Positions 35,893 to 46,969 of a stretch of 64,000 nucleotides of DNA are shown here, piece by piece (positions within the stretch are counted from its first letter, which is position 1; each line of letters starts with the position of its first letter). Source of the DNA: Sipunculus nudus (Eukaryota; Annelida; Sipuncula; Golfingiida; Sipunculidae). A model generated the notes under the pieces. The model had not been told where the DNA came from. It made no database searches and was given only the letters and a program-made list of their open reading frames with translations. The position numbers and the translations under genes are program-made. Location: positions 19,466,001 through 19,530,000 of the forward strand of contig CM049308.1 of the NCBI GenBank assembly GCA_026874595.1. The letters are read 5' to 3'.

Positions 35893-36114
35893 GACAACAC
35901 CGCCTGGTGGCCAATCCTGACCGGCAACCGCGGTTCATTGCAGCGGGTAGTGTAGCGAATAGTTGAGCATAACGTTAACGCTGCTTATGGAGCGTAACGG
36001 ATGTGCGGTTTTCTGGGTTTTGTGGGTGCTGATTTTACTTGACACTTCGGATATCTCTGCTTGACCTCTGGTCACGCTGGCGGCCAGAACGACTCTCTGC
36101 TTGGCTTTATGGCA
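35893..36114 (+). repeat. 222 bp direct repeat, right copy
   Basis: Partner of 34700-34921, one mismatch. The sequence continues past this copy (TCTTCGTCTCCAAAATACC) whereas the left copy runs straight into the TIR element. Confidence 0.9.
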
Positions 36115-37510
36115 TCTTCGTCTCCAAAATACCTTCAAAATTACGCCAAGGGAGCGCCTAGGGAATGGGTAACAGGCCCTACCAACTTGAGCGCTCCTAG
36201 GGCATTTCACACCTCTGTCAGTCAGGCGCCACATGATCGGATTTATCCATGCTTAATCAAGGACTGATGGAACAACCTCGCATAGTATGCATTTTACCAC
36301 AAGATTTAAGGAGAGCCAGATTCCTGCTGTGGACCACCAGATTTATGACCTGTTAATTTCTCTCTGAAAGCAAGTTGACTTTATCAACATTTCCGACCTG
36401 GATATTGTTCACAATAACATCTTATAAAAAATGCCATTTCTATGAACAACAATATATATCTTCGATATCTTCTTTTCAATTAGGTGATCGTGTTATATAA
36501 CGATGAACTACCCAAAAAAAGTATCACTGCATCAGCACATTGCACATTCTTACATCTTCAACAATTCTGGAAACGTAACATCTCTAATATCACCAAGAAA
36601 CACGTGAGTACTTTTCTGTTTATATCCAGAATACCGCGTCACAGCTATTACAGCGCAAAGTGGATTTGACCAAATACCAAAAAAAGTCATATATTTCATT
36701 TCGATTACAGCTGGTGTGAGTGTTATCGATGCATGCGATATATATGCTTTATTTACTATTTATTGCCCATTTATCTACCTATGTGTATATATTAATGATC
36801 TAAGGGTACTTTTGGTTATGAAAAGTTCCTAAAAACACCTTCGTGAAGGATGTATGAACAGCATTGTGACATACGGGAATAACATGTAATCTAAGGTTGG
36901 TGAAGGTTCCATTTATAGGGAGGCAGAAAGGTCAATTGTTGCAAAACGCAATTTCAAAGCATTGGCTTATCTGACCTGCTACCAGATGCCCTTGTTGACT
37001 TTGCTTTCACATGTTATAGACACCTCGATATAAACAAAACGAGCAGCTTATGTGCGGTGATATCCACGTTTTCTGGCCTATTTTTTTTATCAAAGCTCCA
37101 AGGGATTACCTTTAGTTTATTTAGGTCAGATAGGTGATTGGGTCCCTTTAATTGTTTAAATTTACAATTCAGAAATAGCTCGTGTTGGGAGAATGACCAC
37201 GGTCAGAAAGTTATCATATCCATGAATAAATAAATCTCCTGTGTGGAATATGATGAAATACAAGTGAATACAATAACTATCTCACTATTCTCCACACTTC
37301 GGCCAAGGTTCTCCCGACCCCTCCTATTGTAATATAATGAACTCAAGGTATATGGATATTTCCTTGAAAACATCATTCATCGGGATTCGTAGAAACCAAC
37401 ACTAGTTTTGACCAAGCGCACATGTAGTTTCCATACATAACACGAAACGATTAGGTAATACCGAGTGGGGGATAGTCTACCCCCCCATAGAAGAAGGAAA
37501 AGTAATTAAT
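36115..37510. other. No gene supported
   Basis: AT-rich sequence, no convincing frame or repeat. Confidence 0.3.
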
Positions 37511-37534
37511 GTATATATATATATTATATATATT

Positions 37535-37616
<82 letters not shown>
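37511..37616. repeat. (TA)n microsatellite, slightly interrupted
   Basis: About 50 TA units after an interrupted TATATTATATATATTTATATA lead-in. Confidence 0.95.
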
Positions 37617-37622
<6 letters not shown>

Positions 37623-38099
37623 AGTAACCTGACTACCGTTTAAGCAAAGATATGTATCTTACTGTATGACCAACGCCTCGTAAAACCTTATGTAATCCAC
37701 AACATGTCAATTGGACGGATATATTTATATATTTATAGCGTAGGTAAAGATAAAGAAGGACGTCTTTTACATAAATCAAGTTGTTTATTGTCACTCGAGC
37801 TTTCAAAGCACACAGGCTCCTTTGTCAGGTGAATTACCAACTAGTATATATATACTTACTGGGGGGGGGGGTGTCTGGAAAAAGAGTGGGGTCTGGAAGA
37901 TCATGGATCATAATCTGTGTATGATCCCCCCCCCCCCCCCAACAAAAATTTCTTGATCCACATCTGGATAAAACCAGTATGAATCTGTAAGGCCTGGGTC
38001 GTTATCAGAATAAATCTTTTCCTCATAATTCAGTAAACCCATAACTCTGTGTGCCCTTACATATATTAACGTTATTCGTATAAATCATTCAGACGGATG

Positions 38100-38500
38100 A
38101 CCAGTGTTTACTGCATGCCAGAATGATATTCTTTCATCCCCGTTCGTGTGTCTATGTTTTTTTGTGTGTGATTGTTCAAAACATAACAGGGACGGATCCA
38201 GGATTCAGGAAAACGGGGGGGGGGGGGGGGGCAACCCATGAGAACCAATGACAAAATCTAAAAGAGGTCCCCAGGTCCGGAAAAGGGGGGATGGGGTTCC
38301 GGGCCGCAAAATTAGCCTGTAATTCTTTAATAAAAAGGTTGCAGCGGCTAAAAAGACCCCTTGGACCCCCCCCTTGTATCCGGTTCTGTATGACGTAGGC
38401 GTGATGAAAATTTTAGGACTTTCGACATTGGGTCAATAAAGAATTAATCAGATTTAGTGTGGATCCGGAACATGATCCGGATTGAAGAAGGTCTTCTACA
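38100..38500. mobile_element. GCCTCC-family MITE relic with nested poly-G repeat
   Basis: 38135-38185 (CATCCCCGTTCGTGTGTCTATG, then GTTCAAAACATAACA) and 38450-38490 (TTTAGTGTGGATCCGGAACATGATCC) match the left and middle of the 17318-17583 element. Between them lies a GGGACGGATCCAGGATTCAGG…poly-G…AGGTCCCCAGGTCCGG block of the 1.5 kb family, so one repeat is inserted in the other. Confidence 0.5.
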
Positions 38501-39207
38501 AATAAATATAAAACCATTAAGGACCACTCTGGTAAGAATATCAGTAGCTTTATTTTCAACACAAAGTAACACTCAAACGTACAGCAGTCGTTTAAAAAGT
38601 CATCTTATCGTTACCGATGAACACCACAAACATGTGATGATAAGCTTTAAGCTATATATGACACAAGCGTGTTTCTTTTAATCAACTACTTATATTCCAA
38701 TCTCAGTGTGTTATATTTACACTTTATTTTACTTTTCATAATTTTATCCATGCTTTTACAGAAATTAAGACAAATTTGATATTAAAAAAATATTTATCTA
38801 GAACATGACATCATTATATTTGGATGTTCCTATTTGTACAGCTGTTTCGTGTTTAAACTAAAACATGACTGAGAAATAGAGTGGAATACTATTATACTAC
38901 AGTATACTTCCATTAAATGCAATGGTTCTTACATTATATACCTCACACTTCTGTCCGGATATTTTTTTTCCATTTAATATTAGAAGTAATTTTAACGAAA
39001 ACTACATAATATATTTGTTTAAAATCAGTTTTGAGTGCAGATGCTTGATTATATACTTTCAACAAGAATATTCCGAAGTCAAGATGAAGTTTTTTTTACA
39101 AAAAGTCATAAATCACGTTTGTCATTCACACAGTTTTAGTTTGGTATGGGATATAAATCCATGTTTAAGCTCTCTTAATTAACAAGCGTCAGCTTTACAT
39201 TTGCAAA
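38501..39207. other. Non-coding 3' flank of the lectin gene
   Basis: AT-rich; no gene or repeat recognised. Confidence 0.35.
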
Positions 39208-39213
39208 TTTATT
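39208..39213 (-). promoter_or_regulatory. Poly(A) signal AATAAA of the lectin gene
   Basis: The minus strand reads AATAAA about 35 bases after the lectin stop codon at 39249-39251, a normal place for a short 3' UTR. Confidence 0.55.
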
Positions 39214-39248
39214 ATAACTGATCCTTCTTGTCAATGGGTTTCAAAAGT

Positions 39249-39487
39249 TCAGTTAGAAGAGCATTCGCAGAAAGAGAAATATTTGAAAGTGGCATGCATG
39301 TCATTCCACAGACCACGGTTCGTGATATACATATGATGCTGTTTTCCTTCGTGATTGTTTGGGTGCCCCCTGTGCCAGTTTACATAACTAAAATTAGAAC
39401 CGGTGGCCTTCCAGATCCAAGTTCCTTCTCTGTCTTCATCCGAGCCCGATGTCCAGAAGCCAAACCAGCTGTCTTGCTTTTTATGCT
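39249..39487 (-). CDS. Lectin exon 3: CTLD C-terminal half
   Basis: Acceptor …TTTTATCATACAG, then EHKKQDSWFGFWTSGSDED, EGTWIWKATGSNFSYVNW, GHPNN, QHHMY, GLWNDM and SFCE, stop at 39249. This is the exon that was copied to 32.7 and 49.7 kb. Confidence 0.9.
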
Positions 39488-40508
39488 CTGTATGATAAAA
39501 CAAGACACCGCTCAGAGAGCGCACACGACAAGGCAAAAATGATTCATTGATAATATGTTAGCCACCCTCCAGGTTGTATTCTAAACCAATGTGATCTAAA
39601 AAAAAAGTGAACAAAGATCAAATTTGGTGAATACTGCCAAAATGGTGTTCCTGTAGAATCATGCATTTCTTCTGTTGTATAGGGAGTTGTCTGGTTCACT
39701 AAATCATTTTAGACTATGTACGAAGCTATCACAGACTTGAATGTTAAGCTCGGCTGATATTTGTCTTGTTCATAATTAACATTACATTTTGTTGTTTAAT
39801 AAAGTGTAACGTTTAACATAACCCACAGGTCCAACTCTAACTCTTCAAAATATCACAATATAAAGTATTATCAAGGATCATTATCGGATCATAATTCCAC
39901 CTTTATGTTTTATCGCTAACCTGCTATAAGTGACGAGTAATTGCTCATCAGTGACTTCAGGAAGGCATTTTCTCCGGCTGTCTCTATGCTGACCAGGTCA
40001 CGACCTTGACTTCTGCAGTTCTTCCTCGCTTCGTCCCAGGTCCGGGGTGTGACGTCAGTGGTGTAGCAGGAACCGTTGTAGCAACGGACTCCTTCACTAC
40101 AAGTGGCTTCTGGGGAAACAAAACAACGTTGCGTAATTGTATTTCGGCCTTAGTTCATGCATTAAATCTGTGCTTCTCAGATTTAATTTAGAATTCGTTA
40201 GAATTCGGACAAATTCTGAAACACTTTACATTCTTGTGTCTGATTTTTTAACAGTTACTATACAGTCATGGTTTGCTAAAGGATAATGGAAACCTTCAGA
40301 ACTTAAAATAAATATATAGTATGTCTGACCTCAGTTATTATAGCCAAGGAAGGGAGTTCTAGATGTCACATTCGAGTGAGCCTCTGAACAGTATACAGCC
40401 GGAATGCTCCTACTATGCAGTTAATTTCGGATGGGAACAAAACATACCCCCTTCGCCCGCCCCCCCCCCCCTTGGATACGCCCCTGTATTAAAAAAGAAT
40501 GTGGATTA

Positions 40509-40588
<80 letters not shown>

Positions 40589-41790
40589 GTTAGAGCGAGG
40601 GGCTCGATTTCCTTTTGAAAGTATTTATTTTAGCCCCATTCTCAATGCAGATGACTCTTTCGTTAAATCGTTGCATTCTATTTGGTGGAACAAAATACCA
40701 AGAATAAAACTAGGGGCGAGTATTAAGTGACGTTACCACAGATATTAATGCAACAAATGTAGTGGTTTTAAAAACAAACGAGTAAGCTGAAGGAATAACC
40801 AAAGCGAAAGAGCCCCTTTCTGTCCATCTATATGTAAGAGTATAGAGCAGTGTTACCGGATCTTATTTTTAAATACATTTTCAAGTTACAAATTTGAAAA
40901 TAAATATTTGTGTAAATGTTTTTTTTAGAAATAATGCAAAATACATATTTTAGATTTTAAAATACTTACGTTTAATTGTCTACTAGGTAAATTAAATTTT
41001 TTGGGGTTAAATTATTACTATTAAACCGCGACATTTCATGGCAGACAAAAGGTATGAAAATACGTGTCAAATGAATCGCAGGCTTTACATAAGTTCAAAT
41101 TAGTTTTACTCGCGATTTACAAATATACATACTTGTAATTCTGCTTTTGATGAAAGTGACGTCACGTTGCAGTTGGGCCTTGTAATCACGTTGCTCTTGT
41201 TGCTCACGTCCTTGTTTCGCCATCATTCGTCCTAAAAGTTCTGTCATGTTTTGGATTACTTCAGTTGTTTCTTTTCTGAAACCCCTGACTTCCTCTACAA
41301 CCTGGGTTTTTACCACATGTGTCAATGTATCTGTTATCATTTCGATGGCTCTTCTTGTTTCATTGGTGAGACCTGCGACTTCCCCCATGACCTCCTTCTG
41401 GTTTTTCACATGAGGCCCATCATGGCTGACCACCTGGCTCATTATATCTGTTACGTTATGGATGGCATTGTTGGTTTCTTCTGCGAAGCGCCTGATTTCC
41501 TTTATGACTTCTTGTTCGGCAATTATTCGAGGTCCGTAGGAGCTGACCGCTTGGTTCAAAGTATTTGTTATATTTTGGATAGCCTGCCTGGTTTCTTCAG
41601 TGAACACATTGACGTCATTAGTGGAGTCTTCCTGTGATAGTGCAGTAGGCTCGCTTGGGTTGACCACCTGATTCAAAGTATTAACCACGAACGTCATGTT
41701 CAGTGGACCTCTTCTGTCGCATGTTTTCTTCTGACTGGCTTTAACCCCCATGGAAATCAGGACCAGAAGAAACAGGACTGTTCCAGACAT
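39249..41790 (-). CDS. Secreted C-type lectin with coiled-coil repeats (three exons, gene overview)
   Basis: Exons 41790-41133, 40109-39921 and 39487-39249 join in phase to a 361-residue protein. Residues 1-19 (MSGTVLFLLVLISMGVKAS) are a signal peptide. Residues 30-190 hold four related ~45-residue units with the pattern F..ET..AI.N.T..L.QVV, predicted helical and carrying N-glycosylation sequons (NMT, NIT, NVT, NET, NMT). Residues 190-219 are a charged coiled coil, and 223-357 a C-type lectin-like domain. The CTLD has the long-form N-terminal pair (C223/C234), TWDEARKNC, ENAFL, WIWKATGS, HPNN and WND. The second canonical disulfide is missing: the usual EDC is QHH and the usual C after WND is absent; C251 and C356 remain. 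EPN/QPD is replaced by HPN, so Ca/sugar binding is doubtful. It is likely an oligomeric extracellular recognition or matrix protein. Confidence 0.9.
39921..40109 (-). CDS. Lectin exon 2: CTLD N-terminal half
   Basis: Acceptor TGTTTCCCCAG, donor TTATAGCAG|GTTAGC. Encodes ATCSEGVRCYNGSCYTT, TWDEARKNC, DLVSIETAGENAFLKSLM, the classic first half of a C-type lectin domain. This exon contains no long ATG-initiated frame and is easily missed. Confidence 0.92.
40512..40584. repeat. (TA)n microsatellite in lectin intron 1
   Basis: About 36 TA units. A run of 12 C lies just upstream (40459-40470). Confidence 0.95.
41133..41790 (-). CDS. Lectin exon 1: signal peptide and helical repeats
   Basis: ATG at 41788-41790, 219 codons plus one base, donor ATTACAA|GTATGT. 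One large exon holds the whole signal peptide and all four repeats, so the stalk probably grew by internal duplication rather than exon shuffling. A single cysteine (C24) near the mature N-terminus could cross-link chains. Confidence 0.92.
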
Positions 41791-41852
41791 TTTGCTGCTG
41801 GGCTTTATTTCGTGTTGACAGTGATGCTAAATGTGGTCGAGGTTATTCCCTG

Positions 41853-41862
41853 CTTATATATA
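41853..41862 (-). promoter_or_regulatory. TATA box of the lectin gene
   Basis: Minus-strand TATATATAAG lies about 65 bases upstream of the ATG, which would put transcription start near 41830 and leave a 5' UTR of about 40 bases. Confidence 0.6.
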
Positions 41863-42724
41863 CGCATATCAGCTATGGTTATCACCATTTGAATATCCGG
41901 TTTTATTCACAAAAAGATTCATGTATTATTACGATGACCTAATATTCAATGTGGACTTTGCTGTTTTTGGCCTCGATATGAGTATTTAAAATCAGACTAA
42001 ACCCTGCTTCTGACCAGGCATCGGTCACTTGTCGCTTGCTTACACAACATGAACAGGGCATGCCATATGCAGCAGCACTATAGATAGTATTCATGATAAT
42101 TATCTGAGCATTGTTTGTTCCGTTCGAAACAGTTCAAGCCCATGGATCAACATATTAGTGGGTATGAATACTAAGGTCCATAATCTGTTCTGCTGGTGAT
42201 GTATAAGCCAATCAATGTGGTATTGCTGTTGGCAATATTTACAATAAATGAATAAATGTAGCACTGTAAATCAGACCACATAAAAAAGATTAATCAAGAA
42301 ATTACCCTTATAAAACTCTTCTGCTTAGTTATATGTGTCTGATAAAATATTATATGGTCATAGTTATAGTCAAAGGAAAACACGGCAAGATTCAAGCATG
42401 AAAATATGATAAAAGTTGTTCCCTTCTGCAAAGTTATCATTTTCTTGTAAGTGATTCGGTCTCTGCAGTTATTAGGTAGGTATGGTATGACTTGCAGGGC
42501 ACATCTATTGCATATGGCACTGGCTTATTTATACACGGGTAACACTCATAATTTGAAAAAGGAAATAATTTTTTTTGTAATATCATTGATGTCATTTTAT
42601 GACTAATCTGTTTTATGACCATAGTAGAAAAGAAAGCACGCAAAAGTTTTTCAATTTAAAACAGTAGTACTATTTTAAAGAACTGCTTAGGATTTTCAAA
42701 GAAAATAAGTATCAGATTTCAAGG
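41863..42724. other. Lectin upstream flank, no gene supported
   Basis: No convincing frame. Any distal control elements are not recognisable by eye. Confidence 0.3.
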
Positions 42725-43155
42725 ACTTTTATTTATACATCTTGGATAGCGTTCCTTATTTATGGCAGGTGGCACCATTTTCATTTACGTTTATGTTGCA
42801 GACATTCATGCTGATTTCTCAGAAAGGTTTGACGTATCGACTTGAAATTTTGCATGTGTAGAGATCTCACAAAGGTTTTTATCATACGCAAAACTGGTGC
42901 CGCCACCTGCAACCATTATTGTACAGCGTCTGTCTGTTTGTCTGCCGAAGGAAGAACTAACTCATATCTCGGCATAGGTTTGACTTATCTGCCTAAAATT
43001 TTGCATTTGTATACACCTTGGATAGCTTTCTCGATTTAATGCAGGTGGCGCCACCTACATTTACGTTTATGCTGCAGACATCCATGCGAATTTCTCAGGA
43101 CTGGTAAGACATTTTGCATGAGTATAGATCTTACATAGCTCTCCAGTTTATACAA
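42725..43155 (-). repeat. Isolated inverted fragment of the 61 kb satellite
   Basis: In reverse orientation it contains the same blocks as the 61.1-62.2 kb array: CAGACAGACGCTGT, GGTTGCAGGTGGC, TGTATGATAAA-like text, GAGATCT, GCAAAATTTTAGGCAGA, GAAAGCTATCCA and the palindrome AGGTGGCGCCACCT (43043-43056). About 1.5 units, some 18 kb from the main array and opposite to it. Confidence 0.8.
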
Positions 43156-43329
43156 ATTCTTAGCTACGAGTCATTTGACTTAATTGCATTAGTAGCCAAA
43201 CAAAAACCTATATTGAACCTGTTATATTTAGACAGTTAACTACAAAGAGGAAGATCGCCATTGAAGCTCCAGATGCACGACGCTTAACATTCAATTTGAT
43301 TGAATCCATACGAACAATGTTATACATTC

Positions 43330-43620
43330 AAGCAATACAAGTTATGTAAGTTAATACCTCCATATCAATATCATGACGCTTCTCGGTCAATATGAGATGT
43401 CTTTTGTATTAAACCAGGCATTTTATCTATTCGGCATGGAATCGGAGCTGTTCGTCTGTGGTATCTGTGGTCTGAGCCAAACCAATATCAATGGCCTTTG
43501 GATACTGATAAATAATAAAAAATATAACATCACTAAAACAACATATCTTCTTACAAGTAAAACAAATACAATTTGTATATTTTTTATTTCTTATATATCT
43601 GAACATAAATACCAAAATTA
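43330..43620. repeat. Diverged direct repeat, copy 1
   Basis: Shares CCATATCA, GAATC.GA, TCTG.GG.CTGAG.CA, AATCAATGGCC/TATCAATGGCC and AAAACAACATATCTTCT.ACAAGT with 43995-44230 in order. Non-coding. Confidence 0.6.
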
Positions 43621-43994
43621 CTCCATGTAACGAGACCAAACATAATTGAAAAATTAAATATATACATGCATATATATACCATACTATCATCAATCTTTTA
43701 TATTTTATTGATTAAATCATATACCTTAATATTGCCCATCCAGTTGCTCTCTTTTCTCCCTCCCTCCTTTGCGCATGTGCACAACAAATCGCCTGAATTA
43801 AAGCATGGCCTATCTGCTCATCTCAGCAGGTAGCACCTTGGATCCTTTTTGTCTTTCAATGAGACATACTAGCTCGATTACTGCAAAACATATGTTGCAT
43901 CCAAGATATAGAAAATTTTTGCTACATATAAGCCTCAGCCGTTATACAAAATAACCTTTAGAATTAAAAAAAAACATGTTGTGTAATGTAGCCC

Positions 43995-44230
43995 TTCCAT
44001 ATCAGTCATGTGACGGTAATCGTGTTTAGTGTGATATTTCATACGTTTTCAATCTAGGCACGCAGTCTATCAGTTGTTGAATCTGACTTTCCTTTGGGAA
44101 ACAACAGTGTTATTAATCTGTAATCTCTGCGGCCTGAGTCACTGCCAAATCAATGGCCGTATGACAGTAGTAAATATATGATATAAATTATCCAAAACAA
44201 CATATCTTCTAACAAGTGACAAAAAATGCT
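43995..44230. repeat. Diverged direct repeat, copy 2
   Basis: Partner of 43330-43620. 44290-44690 has GCAGTTGCCATTATAACTTTGC and similar text in the style of the satellite family, but no clear unit. Confidence 0.55.
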
Positions 44231-44864
44231 GTTTTAAACAATCGTTTTTAAAAGTTCACTCCGTGAACTTATGCCATTGCGCAGCCGATCACCGTCTGTT
44301 ATCAAATATCTCAGCCGCTACTGCAGTTGCCATTATAACTTTGCAGGCATGTTGATCATGTAACTAATATGTAGAATATGCTTTTGGTTTTTTGGATTGA
44401 CCTACTTCTATCGATCTAAATTGTACTTTATAACATTCCTTAGAGAATGGGTAATATATTGGGTCGCATTATTATCAAATGGACGTCCTTACGGACAATT
44501 TGCGTGTTTGCATACATAACTGAATGTTTTTTTCTCTAAATATTTCAATAATGATAAGAGCTATGAACACCAAATTTCACAGAAATATTGATCTGGGACT
44601 GTTATGTGTTTTGATCTTCAGGTTGCGCCTTCTGTGTTGACCTACTTTAAACGAAAAATCATTTGATATGATAAGCTCTTCTTACACACCATATGTCCCT
44701 TCATTTGACTTTGGTATACAAAATGGCATTCTCATGAGATTCTTATGAGATGGAAAAGTACCGGAATAAAAATATGTCAAAATTATAAGGTACTAACCCT
44801 GGTCCCACTACCGATTCAGGAAGCACTCGTTTAGTAGGTGTTAGGTGTAGTTATTTTTGGAGTG

Positions 44865-44998
44865 GTTTGGAGTTAAGAGATGGTTGGGGGTCGGAACAGT
44901 CGGAAGGTTGGTGAGAATCTTGAGACCAAAATGGTCGTCATTTTGAGGTGATCGCTAAATGGAAGTGGTCGTAAGGCGAGGTTTTACTGTAACTATTA
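44865..44998 (-). mobile_element. One end of a TACAGTAAAACCTCG transposon family
   Basis: Read on the minus strand it begins TACAGTAAAACCTCGCCTTA followed by CGACCACTT and GCGATCACC. The same terminal text (TACAGTAATACCTCGCCTAA, GCGACCACC) starts the element at 54128-54290. The other end is not visible. Confidence 0.5.
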
Positions 44999-45348
44999 TA
45001 AAAGGTTAACACTATTTCTGTATAACGCCTTGCAATATTCAAATAAACGAAGCTCTATATGTTGTCGGGTACATGCTTGCTTACCCCGTAACCTTTCCTT
45101 TAAAATATTAAATATACAGAGGTGATGGTTGATTTTCAAAAAAAGGAGAAGGGCATTTCAATAAATACATGTTCACCCAGAAAGTTTGTTGAAAGTGCAA
45201 ACGTACACCAATCTGTTATGTACAGGGGCATCGATATTGGGGCAGGTAAGCGGAAATTAAAATGAAATATCTAATTAATACGATACGATGAACAGTTAGA
45301 ATGATAGACTTTGGTCCTATTTATGCTTTTCTGTTAAATAGACGAGCA

Positions 45349-46961
45349 CAGGGGCGGACTTGGAAGAAAAAACGGCCCTGGAAATTAGAATGAAAGCGGC
45401 CCATATCAGTTAAAATGAGACTAAACACATAAAATGCATAATTTTTTGTTGGCATTGCAAGACTTGAAAAACATAAAATTTCTCATCTTCTTGCATTTAG
45501 CATTCATTAACCACATAATTCTGATCTTAACAAAGGACTCTTCTTTGAGAATGCATTAATTACAGAGTCTGCCTCCAGATTTTGCAGAATATCCTACTCA
45601 ACTGCCTTCAAAATGAATGAATATATAGGTTGTCTGAACAGGGTGTGCTCATCAATCGGTTCTTGATGAACTTCCGAGTGGAGAAACTCTTTTCACGTGC
45701 AACCTGTGTTGTTGACAGAGTAAGCTGATATTTGTAAATAAACTAAAGGCACCATGGTCAAAATTATTGATTCCATTAATTTCAGTGAACATTAAGAATT
45801 TTTTTTGAGTAGAATAGAAAAAATAAAGCATTATCAATGAATTTTTTCATCTTAAACCTACAAAACGTAACGTTGAAATTTTAGTTTATACTTACAGTTG
45901 GATTCGTAACTGTTATGACATAGCAGACTACTCACATACCTGTCGTATTCTTTCGCTCTTTGGCAAATAAAAAAGAGTATTTAATAATGCAAGTAAAGTC
46001 TAAATAACATAACTGGCCGAGCTCCGGTGGTTTTTTAAAATCGGCCGAGCAGCGATCCCCTCGCCCATTTTAAAAATCCGGCACAGATCGGTCGATTTTT
46101 ATAGATTGTGGTCACATAAGTATGGATGCCCGGCCAAAGATCTTTTTTGCACCTAAAGTGTGAAGGGGCCCGACAGGACGTCGTTGGGAGTACGTCCGAA
46201 CCTCCTCCGAACTCGTCTGACGCTCTTTTACTCCACCGAGAACCTTCAGTGGTCCGCCTAAATGTCGACCGAGCATCGCAAAATAATCTTTTGACACACG
46301 TCCGAGCGCCTAGCGGGCATCGTTGGGATCGCCCGGGCCCGCTGGTCAATAAGGACTTTCTTAACTTTAAAAAAGAGCGGTCTTCGGAAGACCCCAAAAC
46401 ATCCACAGCGATACACGCTAGAGGCCCCGGCGAGTTGCTGCCGAGCAAAATTTTCCAGGGAGTCCTCGTCGTTATTTAACTCCGCGCTAAAGAGCGACAA
46501 GCTCCCCCAACGAGCTGTTAAAATACTGACGTGGCTTGTCCGAATAAACAATGTCCGGCCGAAGCTCGTCCAAAAAGTCCACTTTTGCCAGTGGTAGGGG
46601 CTCGTTGACGTGATGTGACTGGGGCCTGGATAATTGTTCAATATGCATTAGCATTTTAAAAATTAAGAACCAATAAGGAAGGTATGCTAGACTCGCCCTT
46701 TCTAGCTCAATTTTGCATAGGGCTAATGATGACTTCACACTCTCATTACCACCAAAGCATTAAAAATATATTGTTTATAGGAGACCCAGCTTGGTTGATG
46801 TCTGTTATATAAACTGCATGGCCTTTTCGAATAGAGGCCCGGACGAAGTTGCAAAGGACACTCAGATTATAGCGTGACCAAATTGCTGCCCCGCAGTATT
46901 GTAATATAAGTTCAAGCCATCGGCCAACCGGGAAACTTCCCGGCGGCCCAGTCCGCCTATG
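45349..46961 (-). mobile_element. hAT-family transposon, decayed, with 8 bp target duplication
   Basis: The ends are CAGGGGCGGACTTGG and, inverted, CATAGGCGGACTGGG. Both are flanked by the identical octamer GACGAGCA (45341-45348 and 46962-46969), the target-duplication length of hAT elements. The element is 1613 bases and part of it is clearly richer in GC than the neighbourhood. Near the left end the minus strand carries a hAT C-terminal dimerisation-domain relic (45530-45715). The several overlapping 60-137-codon frames at 46035-46976 lack recognisable domains; they may be the rest of the transposase or chance frames in GC-rich DNA. Confidence 0.85.
45530..45715 (-). pseudogene. hAT transposase C-terminal relic
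   Basis: The minus strand reads QVAREKSFSTRKFIKNRLMS, then after a frameshift ILKAVE, a stop, DILQNLEADSVINAFSKK. The hAT dimerisation region has the order A.ERSFS.LK.IKN.LRS…L..L..(S/A)VE.DI….D.VI..FA..K. Broken by one frameshift and one stop. The frame runs toward the 45349 end, as expected for the C-terminus. Confidence 0.75.
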
Positions 46962-46969
46962 GACGAGCA

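Noticed and set aside
41251-41637. 128-codon plus-strand frame
   Set aside because: Antisense shadow of the repetitive lectin exon 1.
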